A stretch of 41,610 nucleotides of DNA from JBFKMV01 sp041629655. GTDB lineage: Bacteria > Acidobacteriota > Polarisedimenticolia > Polarisedimenticolales > Polarisedimenticolaceae. The notes below the pieces were generated by a model. It saw nothing but the letters and a program-made list of their open reading frames with translations. It did not search any database and had not been told where the DNA came from. Below, in pieces: positions 15,697 to 23,474 of the stretch. The first letter of the stretch is position 1, and every line of letters starts with the position of its first letter. The stretch lies in NCBI GenBank assembly GCA_041629655.1, contig JBFKMV010000021.1:1-41610 (forward strand), given 5' to 3'. A program made the position numbers and the translations under genes.

Positions 15697-16758
15697 TCAG
15701 GAGCTGGTCTTGAGCAGGCTCTTGCGGGCGGCCTCGAACGCGGGCGCGAAGTCCTCGTGCATCAGCACCGAGTCGATCACGCCGTCCGGCCGCACGATCA
15801 GGATCGTCGGCGTCGCCGTGACCTGGAACAGCTGGGCGACCGCCTGTTCCTCGTCGATCAGGGTCGGGAACACGAACTTGTTGAACTTGCAGTAGTCCCG
15901 CGTGCGCTGCTTCATCGTCGCGTCGTTGACGCGCGCCGCGGTCACGACGTTGATGCCCGGCGCGTTGCGCTTCAGCCAGTCGTTGAGCTCCGGCAGCGTC
16001 TTGCGGCAGTGCGGGCAGTCGACCGACCAGAACAGCAGCACGTTGACCTGGTTCGGCTCGAGCAGGCTGTACCAGCGGCGCATCACGCCGCTCTGCAGCT
16101 CGGCGGCCTGGAAGTCGGGGCACTTCTGTCCGACCAGCTCGTTGACGGGATAGTAGCGCGGCAGCGGGCCGTGGGTGCCGGCCTGGCCGGTCTTGGCCAG
16201 GCGCTCCAGGACGCCGCCCAGGTCGAGCTTGTACTCCACGGGTTGCTTGAGGCTGGCGCCGTTGGACAACCGCAGCCGGCCCTCGCGATCGATGATCACC
16301 ACGCTGGGTACGCTCGAGACCTTGAGCATCTGGCCGAGCCGGAACCCCTCGTCGTTGATCTGCGGCGACTTGATCCCCAGCTCGGCGATCCGCGCGCGGA
16401 TCGCTGCGGCCTCGCGGCCCGGCCGCTCGGTCACCACGCCGAACATCGCCATGCGCTCCGGCATCGATCCGGCGAACCGCTGCTCGATCTCCCGCAGCAG
16501 CTCCTCCGAACGCGGATGCCCGGCGATCCAGTACACCAGCACCACCGGCCGCTTGCCCAGCACTGCGGCGAGATCGACCGTTGCGGGCCTCCCGGCCGGG
16601 GGGTTCATCAACGTGACCTTCAGGGCCGGGAACGGCTCGCCGAACTGCGCGGCCGGAACCTGCGACGCCGGAGCCTGGGCCTGGACCGCGGAGACGCCGA
16701 GCACGAACAGGACGCCGGCGACGGCGAGTGGGCGCACAACTTGGAATCGGAAGCGCAT
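15697..16758 (-). CDS. exported tandem thioredoxin-fold (TlpA-like) protein
   Basis: 353 residues with a signal peptide (VLFVLGVSAVQAQA), so periplasmic or secreted. Two thioredoxin-like domains follow. Domain 1 (~35-190) has the strand VVLVYWIAGHPRSEELL where the CXXC site should be, with no Cys, but keeps the cis-Pro region SVPSVVIIDREG. Domain 2 (~205-350) has an intact FWSVDCPHCRKTLPEL (Cys248, Cys251) and TPTILIVRPDG. So one domain is probably catalytic for thiol-disulfide exchange and the other structural or substrate-binding. ATG 16758 is chosen over the frame start at 16830 because GAGGA lies 6 bases ahead and it gives a clean signal peptide. A likely client is a periplasmic disulfide or cytochrome c substrate; no such gene is next door. 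Confidence 0.92.
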   Translation of the reverse strand: MRFRFQVVRPLAVAGVLFVLGVSAVQAQAPASQVPAAQFGEPFPALKVTLMNPPAGRPATVDLAAVLGKRPVVLVYWIAGHPRSEELLREIEQRFAGSMPERMAMFGVVTERPGREAAAIRARIAELGIKSPQINDEGFRLGQMLKVSSVPSVVIIDREGRLRLSNGASLKQPVEYKLDLGGVLERLAKTGQAGTHGPLPRYYPVNELVGQKCPDFQAAELQSGVMRRWYSLLEPNQVNVLLFWSVDCPHCRKTLPELNDWLKRNAPGINVVTAARVNDATMKQRTRDYCKFNKFVFPTLIDEEQAVAQLFQVTATPTILIVRPDGVIDSVLMHEDFAPAFEAARKSLLKTSS

Positions 16759-16783
16759 GGATGATCCTCGTAAACGTCGATTC

Positions 16784-16807
16784 TCGGTCAACGATCGGTC
16801 AATTATA
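16784..16807 (-). promoter_or_regulatory. -10 element and paired TCGGTCAA repeats before the thioredoxin-like gene
   Basis: On the minus strand a perfect TATAAT lies at 16802-16807, without a clear -35 element. Directly downstream, TCGGTCAA occurs twice on the plus strand (16784-16791 and 16795-16802), spaced by 11 bp, one helical turn. Such placement at the transcription start suits a repressor site. Confidence 0.5.
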
Positions 16808-16871
16808 TATGCGCCGCGCGGTCCCGCCACGCAGCGCGGGTCGCCGTCATCGCCGGGGTTTTACGGTTCTT

Positions 16872-17489
16872 TTACGGGCCCTCGTCGCCGTCCCGGAGCG
16901 AGTCGCGATCTTCGGGCGTGTCGACGTCCCGGACTCCCGCCGGCCACGGAATCACGGCCGCGTCTCCTCGCTGGAGCAACCGTTTGGCGCCGCGGGCCCC
17001 GGAGAGCGCCGCGAGCCGCGGGAACAGCGCCGCATCGAACAGCGCGGGGACGCCCACGGTCCCGCCGTACCCGCTGGCAATCATCGGCTGGCCCGTCGAG
17101 CGCCAGGCCTCGCACAGCCGGTCGATCACCGCCGGTTCGATGGCCGTCTGGTCGCAGGTCAGCACGACCAGCGCCGCGACGCGCTCCGGCGCATCCTGCA
17201 GCGCGCTCACGGCGGCACGGATCGACGAACCCATCCCCTCGCGCCAGTCCGGGTTGTCCACGACGCGCACGTCCGAGGCCTCGAGCTCGGGACGGATGCG
17301 CTCCGCGTCGGCACCCAGGACGACCACGACCGGCCGGCAGCGCGACCCCAGCGCCGCCTCCACCGTGTGGTGGATCAGGGTCCGCCCGCGGAACGGCAGC
17401 AGCTGTTTGGGGCGTCCGAGACGGGACGACCCTCCGGCCGCGAGGATCACGACGGCGATGGCGTGCGGGGGCCGGGGCGCGACGGTCAT
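16872..17489 (-). CDS. mocA: MobA-like nucleotidyltransferase, probably molybdenum cofactor cytidylyltransferase
   Basis: 205 residues. The signature LAAGGSSRLGRPKQLLPFRGRTLIHHTV near the N-terminus is that of the MobA/MocA nucleotidyltransferases, and LVVLTCDQTAIEPAVIDRL gives the metal-binding Asp of the middle motif. MocA makes molybdopterin cytosine dinucleotide from Mo-molybdopterin and CTP for xanthine-dehydrogenase-type enzymes. The ATG at 17489 overlaps the xdhC stop as ATGA, so the two are coupled, and XdhC is the factor that hands the cofactor to such enzymes; this supports MocA over MobA. The open frame further upstream is a shadow of xdhC. Ends at TAA within a TTTTACGG direct repeat (16859-16877). 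No molybdo-hydroxylase is in the window. Confidence 0.8.
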   Translation of the reverse strand: MTVAPRPPHAIAVVILAAGGSSRLGRPKQLLPFRGRTLIHHTVEAALGSRCRPVVVVLGADAERIRPELEASDVRVVDNPDWREGMGSSIRAAVSALQDAPERVAALVVLTCDQTAIEPAVIDRLCEAWRSTGQPMIASGYGGTVGVPALFDAALFPRLAALSGARGAKRLLQRGDAAVIPWPAGVRDVDTPEDRDSLRDGDEGP

Positions 17490-18607
17490 CGGTGTGGTTC
17501 GTGGAGCGGGCCCACGCGGTCGCGCAGCGGACCGCCGCGCCGTCCGAGGAGTGCCGCGCGGATCTCGGCGATCGCGGACAGCGCGATCTCCTCGGGCGTT
17601 TCGGCGCCGATGTCGAGGCCGACCGGGCCGTGGACCCGCGCCAGCTGGTCCGGCGTCGGCCGCAGCCCTTGCCGGCGCAGCTCCAGCAGCAGCTGCTCGG
17701 TGCGCGCGCGCGGCCCGAGGAATCCGACGTAGCGCGCCGCGGACGGCAGCAGCACCCGCGCCAGCTCGACGTCGTGCAGGAACTTGTGGGTCATCACCAG
17801 CGCGGCACTGGCGGCGTCGAAGGCCACGCGCCGCGGGACCTCGGCCGGGTCGCAGCACACCACGGCCGCCGCCTCGGGAAAGCGCGCCGCGACCGCGAAG
17901 GCGGCGCGGTGGTCGACGACCGTCACGTGCCAGCCCAGCTCGCCGGCCAGCCGGACCACCGGCACCGCGTCCGGCCCGGCGCCGAACACGACCAGCGCCG
18001 GCGGGGGCACGACCCCCTCGATCAGCACCCGCACCCCGGCAGCTATTCCCCCCGGCGCGTGGAGGCGGGTGATTCCACGGTCCCGGGCCGCGGCGAGCAG
18101 GTCGGCGCAGGACTCGTCGAGCGCCGCGGCGCCCAGGGAGCCGGCCGTCCCACCGGCGGCGTCGAGCGTCCGGCGCCGGCCCACGCGTCCGGGGTCCGCG
18201 GACTCGATCAGCGTCGCGACCGCCCCCTGCGCGCGCTCGGCGTGGCAACGCGCGAGGAACGCGAGGTAGGCCTCGGCGGGGCCCGGCAGCGGCTCCAGCA
18301 GCACGTGCAGCTTGCCCGCGCAACCGAGCCCGAGCCCCCAGACCAGATCGTCCTGGGAGGTCATGTCGTAGACGACGCAGCGCGGTTTCCCGCTCGCCGG
18401 CACCGCGGCCGCCCGCTCGGCGAGGTCGCCCTCGAGGCAGCCGCCGCTGAGCAGGCCGACCGGATCCCCGCGCTCGGGAATCAGCATCCGCGCGCCGGGC
18501 CGGCGGTAGGTCGACCCCGACGCGTCGACGATCGTGGCCAGCACCGCGCGGCCGCCCGCGGACCGCGTCCGCTCCCAGGCCGCCAGGATCTCCCGTAGCT
18601 CGCGCAT
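17486..18607 (-). CDS. xdhC: XdhC/CoxF-family molybdenum cofactor insertion factor
   Basis: 373 residues. The N-terminal XdhC/CoxI domain has TIVDASGSTYRRPGARMLI and LLSGGCLEGDLAERA; the C-terminal half is a Rossmann domain, PALVVFGAGPDAVPVVRLA and VVDHR, ending in GLDIGAETPEEIALSAIAEI, all typical. XdhC binds the molybdenum cofactor, promotes its sulfuration and inserts it into xanthine-dehydrogenase-type apoenzymes. It is coupled to the downstream mocA-like gene by a 4-base overlap. It follows hflC by 22 bases, so it may be read from the hflKC promoter, an uncommon association. The target enzyme must lie elsewhere in the genome. Confidence 0.92.
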   Translation of the reverse strand: MRELREILAAWERTRSAGGRAVLATIVDASGSTYRRPGARMLIPERGDPVGLLSGGCLEGDLAERAAAVPASGKPRCVVYDMTSQDDLVWGLGLGCAGKLHVLLEPLPGPAEAYLAFLARCHAERAQGAVATLIESADPGRVGRRRTLDAAGGTAGSLGAAALDESCADLLAAARDRGITRLHAPGGIAAGVRVLIEGVVPPPALVVFGAGPDAVPVVRLAGELGWHVTVVDHRAAFAVAARFPEAAAVVCCDPAEVPRRVAFDAASAALVMTHKFLHDVELARVLLPSAARYVGFLGPRARTEQLLLELRRQGLRPTPDQLARVHGPVGLDIGAETPEEIALSAIAEIRAALLGRRGGPLRDRVGPLHEPHR

Positions 18608-18629
18608 CGTCGAGCGGCCGGCGGCGGCG

Positions 18630-19565
18630 CTACTTGGCGCGACTCAGGTAGCGCAGGAACTCGCCGTCGGTGCTGAGCACCAGCACGGTATCCTTGTCCA
18701 GCGCCTCGGTGAAGATCTCCATCGTCTTCAGGAACCTGTAGAACTCCGGGTCGCGGTTGTACGCCGCGGCGTACAGGTCGGCGGCCTCGGCGTCGGCCTT
18801 GCCCTTGATCTCCTGGGCCTGCCGGTACGCCTCCGAGGTGATCAGCTTCAGCTCCAGCTCCTTCTCGCCGCTGATGCGCGCCGACTCGCCGGCGCCCTCG
18901 GAGCGGAACTGCTCGGCGATCCGGTTGCGCTCGGAGATCATCCGGTTGTAGACCTCGCGCCGCACCTCGTCGACGTAGTTGATGCGCTTGAAGCGGAAGT
19001 CGAGGATCTCGATGCCGAGGTCCTCGGTGCGGGCCTGGGCCGACTCGAGCACCTCCACGGCGAGCTTCGCGCGGCCCTGGACGATCTCCTTTCCGGCGTC
19101 GGTCTCCTCGCCGGGGATCCCCGTCACCGCGAACTCGCGGTTGCTGCTGCGCACGACCTCGATCAGGTCGTGCCGGGCCACGACGTTGCGGGTCTCGCCG
19201 TCCAGGATGTCGCTCAGCCGGCCCAGCGCCCCCAGCTCGGTGCGCAGGCGCTGGAAGTACTTGAGCGGATCGGTGATCCGCCAGCGGGAGTAGGTGTCGA
19301 CGTGGATGAAGCGCTTGTCGCGGGTCGGCACCTGGTTCGGGTCGCCGTCCCACTCCAGAAAACGCTTGTCGAAGTAGTTGGCCTTGTCGATGAACGGGAC
19401 CTTGACCTTGAGACCGGGCTCGCTGATCGGGTCGCCCGGGCGCGGCTCGCCGAAGCGGGTGATCACGACCTGCTGCGTCTCGTCGACGATGAAGAACGCC
19501 CCCCCGAACACCAGCAGCGCCAGCAGCACCAGCGCCGCCACGACGACGATCATCGCGCCCTTCAT
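18630..19565 (-). CDS. hflC: HflC, SPFH-domain membrane protease modulator
   Basis: 311 residues: one N-terminal transmembrane helix (VVAALVLLALLVFGGAFFI), then the SPFH/band-7 domain (VDETQQVVITRFGEP, GLKVKVPFIDKANYFDKR, RWRITDPLKYFQ) and a long coiled-coil tail (ARISGEKELELKLITSEAYRQAQEIKGKADAEA), ending with FYRFLKTMEIF. HflC forms a large periplasmic cage with HflK around the FtsH protease. The start overlaps the hflK stop as ATGA. The order hflK-hflC is the normal one. Confidence 0.95.
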   Translation of the reverse strand: MKGAMIVVVAALVLLALLVFGGAFFIVDETQQVVITRFGEPRPGDPISEPGLKVKVPFIDKANYFDKRFLEWDGDPNQVPTRDKRFIHVDTYSRWRITDPLKYFQRLRTELGALGRLSDILDGETRNVVARHDLIEVVRSSNREFAVTGIPGEETDAGKEIVQGRAKLAVEVLESAQARTEDLGIEILDFRFKRINYVDEVRREVYNRMISERNRIAEQFRSEGAGESARISGEKELELKLITSEAYRQAQEIKGKADAEAADLYAAAYNRDPEFYRFLKTMEIFTEALDKDTVLVLSTDGEFLRYLSRAK

Positions 19566-20542
19566 GGCTTCACCCCCGCGCCCAGCGGCAGCAGCGGCAA
19601 GATGCCCTTGAGGTCCTCGTCGAGAACGATCTTGTTCTTCACCTTGGGATACAGCGTGTTCATCGTCTCGAGGTAGATCCGCCGCCGCGTCACGTCGGGC
19701 GCCCGCCGGTAGGCCGCCAGCAGCGCGGTGAACGCCGCCGCATCGCCCTTGGCGCGGTTGACGCGGTCCGCCGCGTATCCTTCGGCCTGCCGGATCGTCT
19801 GCTGCGCCTCGCCGCGCGCTCGCGGGATCACGCGGTTGTACTCGGACTCGGCCTCGTTGATCATCCGCTCACGCTCCTGCTGGGCCTGGTTGACCTCGTT
19901 GAAGGCGGGCTTGACGGGATCGGGCGGGTTGACGTCCTGGAGCACGATCTGCTCGATGTGGATCCCGGTCTCGTACTGGTCGCACAGTTCCTGCAGCCGG
20001 CCCTCGACCTCGGAGGCGATCTCCTGGCGGCCGATCGTGAGCACCTCGTTCACGCTGCGGTCGCCGACGACCTCGCGCATCACCGCCTCGTTCATGTCGC
20101 GAAACGTGTCCGTGAGGTTCCGCACGCGGAACAGGTAGTTGAACGGATCGCTGACGCGGTACTGGGTCGTCCATTCGACCACGGCCACGTTGAGGTCGCC
20201 GGTCAGCATCACCGATTCGTCCTGCGCGCCCGAGAACTCGGATCGCGTGCCGACCCGCTGCGTGCGGAAACCGAACTCCTGCTTGAGCTGGCGCTGGACG
20301 GGCACCTTGGTCACGGTCTGGATCGGGTACGGCCATTTGACGCTGAGGCCCGGCTCGGCCTGGCGGGTGAACTTGCCGAAGGTCATCACGACGCCGACCT
20401 CCTCGGGCTGCACCGTGAAGATCGAGCTCCAGATGATCAACAGCCCCAGCAGCGCCAGGAACCCGAACCCGACCAGACCGGCAGGGATCTGCGGCGGCCG
20501 TAACTGGTCGATGTTGATGACCCGGGGACCACGGGTGGTCAT
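19562..20542 (-). CDS. hflK: HflK, SPFH-domain membrane protease modulator
   Basis: 326 residues: a short N-terminal segment, one transmembrane helix (LVGFGFLALLGLLIIWSSIF), SPFH domain (EEVGVVMTFGKFTRQAEPGL, WTTQYRVSDPFNYLFRV) and a coiled-coil region (NEVNQAQQERERMINEAE, YNRVIPRARGEAQQTIRQAEGYA) before a hydrophobic C-terminus. The start ATG 20542 has GGGGAG six bases ahead; a longer frame to 20947 runs through the divergent promoter region and is rejected. With HflC it encloses FtsH. The long Gly/Pro-rich N-terminus seen in E. coli HflK is short here. Confidence 0.95.
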   Translation of the reverse strand: MTTRGPRVINIDQLRPPQIPAGLVGFGFLALLGLLIIWSSIFTVQPEEVGVVMTFGKFTRQAEPGLSVKWPYPIQTVTKVPVQRQLKQEFGFRTQRVGTRSEFSGAQDESVMLTGDLNVAVVEWTTQYRVSDPFNYLFRVRNLTDTFRDMNEAVMREVVGDRSVNEVLTIGRQEIASEVEGRLQELCDQYETGIHIEQIVLQDVNPPDPVKPAFNEVNQAQQERERMINEAESEYNRVIPRARGEAQQTIRQAEGYAADRVNRAKGDAAAFTALLAAYRRAPDVTRRRIYLETMNTLYPKVKNKIVLDEDLKGILPLLPLGAGVKP

Positions 20543-20582
20543 GATCGTCTCCCCATGTTTCGGAATCGTCGATTCGCGGGGC

Positions 20583-20612
20583 AGTCTATCGCCTCCGTCG
20601 GAGGGCGCACAA
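20583..20612 (-). promoter_or_regulatory. probable hflK promoter
   Basis: On the minus strand TTGTGC (20607-20612), an 18-base spacer and TAGACT (20583-20588). The leader to ATG 20542 would be about 35 bases. Confidence 0.45.
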
Positions 20613-20665
20613 GCGCGCCCGGGTCCGAAAGGGCCGTGGATCGGGCGGGTTTCGCGGGAGCCGGC

Positions 20666-20694
20666 TTGTCTCCGCCGAGCGCGGAACCCATAAT
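20666..20694 (+). promoter_or_regulatory. promoter of the M23 lipoprotein gene, apparently leaderless
   Basis: TTGTCT (20666-20671), a 17-base spacer and CATAAT (20689-20694). The start point would be about 20701, only two bases before the ATG at 20703, and no ribosome binding site is present. Confidence 0.55.
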
Positions 20695-20702
20695 CTGCCG
20701 CG

Positions 20703-21515
20703 ATGACGGCCACTCTCGCAGCGCGGCGTCGTGGATCGCTCGCCCGGTGGGGGCTCGTCCTGACGACCGGACTGGCTTTGACGGGCTGTGCCGGGCACCG
20801 GCCGCCGCGCGAGGTCGCCGTGCCGCCGCGCGAGCCCGCGATCGAGGCGCCGGCGGAGCCGCAGCCCTCCGCGGAGCTACCCGGCCCGCAGGAGGCGGCA
20901 AGCGGCGTGTGGCACCGCGTCGAGCGGGGCCAGACGCTGTGGCGCATCGCGCGCGCCTACGGCGTACCGCTGGAGGAGCTGGCGCGGGCCAACGGCATCG
21001 ATGACCCGTCCTCGATCGCCACGGGGACGAGGCTGTTCGTCCCCGGTGCACGCGCGACGATCGAGGTCACGCCCTACGGAGCGCCGTCCGTCCCCGACCC
21101 CGACGTGGCCCGGCGACTCCCGGGGCCGGGGCTGGTCTGGCCGGTCGCGGGAGGCCGGGTGCTGTCGCGTTTCGGCGCGCCGCGACCGGGCCGGCAGCAC
21201 CAGGGAGTCGACATCGCCGGACGGCCCGGCGACCCCGTGCGCGCCGTCGCTCCCGGCCGCGTGGTGTACAGCGGCAGCACGATGCGCGGCTACGGCAAGA
21301 CGGTGATCGTGGACCACGGCAACGGCCTGCGCTCGCTGTACGCCCACGGCAGCAAGCTGCTGGTCGGCCACGGCGAGCGCGTCGAGCGTGGGCAGCCGGT
21401 CGCGCTGGTCGGCCGGACCGGCAACGCCAGCGTCGAGCACTGTCACTTCGAGCTGCGACGCGGCACCCGGCCGATCGACCCGCTGCCCTACTTCGACACC
21501 GTCGCGCGACGCTGA
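20703..21515 (+). CDS. LysM-M23 peptidase lipoprotein (NlpD/MepM-like)
   Basis: 270 residues. The signal peptide ends in LALTGC (lipid Cys), followed by a Pro/Glu-rich linker (~30-65), one LysM domain (HRVERGQTLWRIARAYGV, ~70-115) that binds peptidoglycan, and an M23 domain (~150-265). The zinc and catalytic residues are all present: HQGVD, the His of LYAHGS, and EHCHFEL. So, unlike NlpD, which is an inactive activator, this should be an active DD-endopeptidase cutting peptidoglycan cross-links. The first codon is nearly at the predicted transcription start. It is divergent from hflK. The outer membrane is the likely location; I could not assign a clear retention signal. Confidence 0.92.
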   Translation: MTATLAARRRGSLARWGLVLTTGLALTGCAGHRPPREVAVPPREPAIEAPAEPQPSAELPGPQEAASGVWHRVERGQTLWRIARAYGVPLEELARANGIDDPSSIATGTRLFVPGARATIEVTPYGAPSVPDPDVARRLPGPGLVWPVAGGRVLSRFGAPRPGRQHQGVDIAGRPGDPVRAVAPGRVVYSGSTMRGYGKTVIVDHGNGLRSLYAHGSKLLVGHGERVERGQPVALVGRTGNASVEHCHFELRRGTRPIDPLPYFDTVARR

Positions 21516-21530
21516 CGTCCGGCCGGCCGG

Positions 21531-22262
21531 TTAGAAGCGCAGCGAGGCTCCGACGTAGGCCGACATGCCGCCCAGGTCGATCTCGCCGAGACCCGAGAAG
21601 TCGCGGCCCAGCGTCTCGTCGACCCAGGAATAGCGGCCCTCGAAGAGCAGGTTCCAGGCCGGACCGATCGGCAACTCGACGCCGGCCAGCCCGTGCACCT
21701 CGAACGAGGCGCCGTCGTCGGTGAAACGGTCGAAGAAGATCGTGTCGTCGCTGAAGTCGACGAAGTCGCCGATCTCCTCGTACTCCCAGAACACCAGTCC
21801 GGCGCCGCCGCCGACGTAGAACACCGGCTGGCGCACCAGCCGCCCCTGGTTGCGGACACGGTAGCGCCCGGCGGGCAGGAACCGCAGGTCGACCGTCAGC
21901 GGGGCCATCCGCAGCCGGCTGTCGTGCAGGATCGGGAACCCGTCCTCGTCCGTGAATCCGCGCACCGCGGACACCACGGTCGCATCGTAGAAGTCCGCGT
22001 TGAATCCGGCCTCGAGGTGGTTGCCGAAGGAACCCACGATGCTCAGACCGATGATCGCGTCATCGAAGTCGGAGGAATCGAGCGTGAACGTCTCCTCGGA
22101 GTCGGTCCAGAACTCGCTCTCGCCGTCGAGGAAGAACCCGCCGACGCGGAACTGGAACGCCATGTCACCCGGATCGGGGCCGCGGTGACCCGCGGCGGCT
22201 TCTCCCGCCGCGCCCAGCAACACCAACAAACTTGCGGTCATGCAAACGACGACTCGTCTCAT
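21531..22262 (-). CDS. outer-membrane beta-barrel protein, OmpW/OmpA-barrel size
   Basis: 243 residues with signal peptide (ASLLVLLGAAGEAAAG). The rest is alternating-hydrophobic strands and ends in VGASLRF, a C-terminal Phe as expected for Bam-dependent barrels. Stretches such as FYVGGGAGLVFWEYE and FEVHGLAGVELPIGPAWNLLFEGRYSW are typical of eight-stranded porin-like barrels. ATG 22262 has GGAGG seven bases ahead; the longer frame to 22391 is rejected. Converges on the M23 gene with 15 bases between stops. No specific function can be assigned. Confidence 0.8.
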   Translation of the reverse strand: MRRVVVCMTASLLVLLGAAGEAAAGHRGPDPGDMAFQFRVGGFFLDGESEFWTDSEETFTLDSSDFDDAIIGLSIVGSFGNHLEAGFNADFYDATVVSAVRGFTDEDGFPILHDSRLRMAPLTVDLRFLPAGRYRVRNQGRLVRQPVFYVGGGAGLVFWEYEEIGDFVDFSDDTIFFDRFTDDGASFEVHGLAGVELPIGPAWNLLFEGRYSWVDETLGRDFSGLGEIDLGGMSAYVGASLRF

Positions 22263-22438
22263 GGGTACGCCTCCGTCGGGAAAAACCGGGACGAGCCCGG
22301 CACCCCGCCGTAGAGCAATCGCCGGGCCACGGTCAAAGTCGCAGGAATACCGCGAAGTTCGCGCCGCGCCGCGCCGCGACACTGTCTCCACGACAGGACA
22401 GCCAGACCTCCGGCGGGGTCAGCCCGCCGCGGCCGCGC

Positions 22439-22470
22439 AAAAAAAAACGGGCCCCGCGAGGGGCCCGTTT
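22439..22470 (-). terminator. strong intrinsic terminator after the OmpA-family gene
   Basis: An 11-bp perfect stem, AAACGGGCCCC at 22445-22455 with GGGGCCCGTTT at 22460-22470, encloses the loop GCGA and on the minus strand is followed by a run of T (plus-strand A at 22439-22447). It lies 34 bases after the stop at 22504. It is the only textbook Rho-independent terminator I see in the window. Confidence 0.9.
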
Positions 22471-22503
22471 CGTTCCGATACGGGAATCGAGCCCGGTTGC
22501 GGG

Positions 22504-23160
22504 CTACTCGAGCACCTTGACCACGACGCGGCGGTTCTGCGAGCGGCCGTCCTTGGTGCCGTTATCCGCGACCGGCTTCGAGGAGCCGAAAGAGATCGCG
22601 TTGAGCGCGTGCAGCGGGATGCCGCCCGACTCGTTCAGGTAACGCAGCGCCGCCATCGCGCGCTGGTGTCCGAGCTGCACGTTGTAGGCCTCGCCGCCGA
22701 TGTTGTCGGTGTGGCCCTCGATCTCGACGTAGACCGCCTTGCCGTAGCCCTTGATCTGCCCGGCCAGTGCGCTCAGCTCGGCCTTGGCGGCGTCGGACAG
22801 CTCGGCCTTGCCGAAGCCGAACTTGACCTTGTCGCTGCTCAGCGTGACCGACCACAGCAGCTTGCCCTTCATCGCCTTGTCGGCCATCATCGAAGCGTCG
22901 TTGGCCTTGCCCATCGCGGCCTCGCCGAGCTTCATCGCGTCGCCGACGCGACCGTCGAGCTGGGCCACCCGGGCGTCGGTCTCGCTCTTCAGATCGGAGA
23001 TCCGGCGCTCGTTCTCCTCGACCATGTTCTCGACGCCGCGCACGCGGCTGTCGACCTGATCGGAGTTCTGGCGGAACAGCTTCTTCGAAACGCAGGCCGG
23101 CGAGACCAGCAGGACGACGATCGCCGCCACGACCAGCATCAACCTTCGGTTTCTGTACAT
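22504..23160 (-). CDS. OmpA/Pal-family lipoprotein with coiled coil
   Basis: 218 residues. The signal peptide ends LVSPACVSKK (lipid Cys ~23). Residues ~30-100 form an amphipathic helix with heptads (VENMVEENERRISDLKSE). The C-terminal ~115 residues are an OmpA-like peptidoglycan-binding domain: KFGFGKAELSDAAKAEL, VEIEGHTDNIGGEAYNVQLGHQRAMAALRYL, and FGSSKPVADNGTKDGRSQNRRVVV, with the diaminopimelate-binding Asp and Arg. It should tie the outer membrane to the cell wall, an Lpp/Pal-like role. The ATG at 23160 follows GGAGAGG. Ends before a strong terminator. Confidence 0.93.
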   Translation of the reverse strand: MYRNRRLMLVVAAIVVLLVSPACVSKKLFRQNSDQVDSRVRGVENMVEENERRISDLKSETDARVAQLDGRVGDAMKLGEAAMGKANDASMMADKAMKGKLLWSVTLSSDKVKFGFGKAELSDAAKAELSALAGQIKGYGKAVYVEIEGHTDNIGGEAYNVQLGHQRAMAALRYLNESGGIPLHALNAISFGSSKPVADNGTKDGRSQNRRVVVKVLE

Positions 23161-23474
23161 CTCCACCTCTCCTCTCTCCACTTGTATCGGATCGTTGGTC
23201 CTGGGCCGGCGCGGCCCGCCCCGCGAGGCTCGGACGGAGTTCCCGCTCACTCTATCGCCGCCGTGGGCGGCCCTGCAACGCGGGAACCCCCCCGCGAAGG
23301 TCCCGTTCGATCCAGCTGGAGTCAAACGGCGTGCCAAGGGCCGGGACGATGATTCTCCCGCCAAAACCGGCCCCCTCCGGGCCGCCTGGCCTCCGGGCGG
23401 GTAATTCCCTCCCGCGCCTCGGTAGGTTTTACCACACGAGGCGACCGCCGCGAAATGCCGCCCTGGCATCGGGC
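23161..23474. other. 314-bp intergenic region without a gene
   Basis: It lies between the OmpA-family start and the VWA stop, both on the minus strand. A weak promoter for the OmpA-family gene is possible: TTGCAG (23273-23278), 18 bases, TAGAGT (23249-23254), on the minus strand. An imperfect hairpin GCCTCG...CGAGGC (23416-23442) follows the VWA gene but has no T-tract. Confidence 0.5.

Noticed and set aside
15689..15697. A bidirectional terminator between the HAD and thioredoxin-like genes
   Set aside because: Only 7 bases separate the stops; no hairpin with T-tract fits there.
23416..23442. A terminator after the VWA gene
   Set aside because: The GCCTCG/CGAGGC hairpin is imperfect and has no T-tract, so I list it only as part of the intergenic region.
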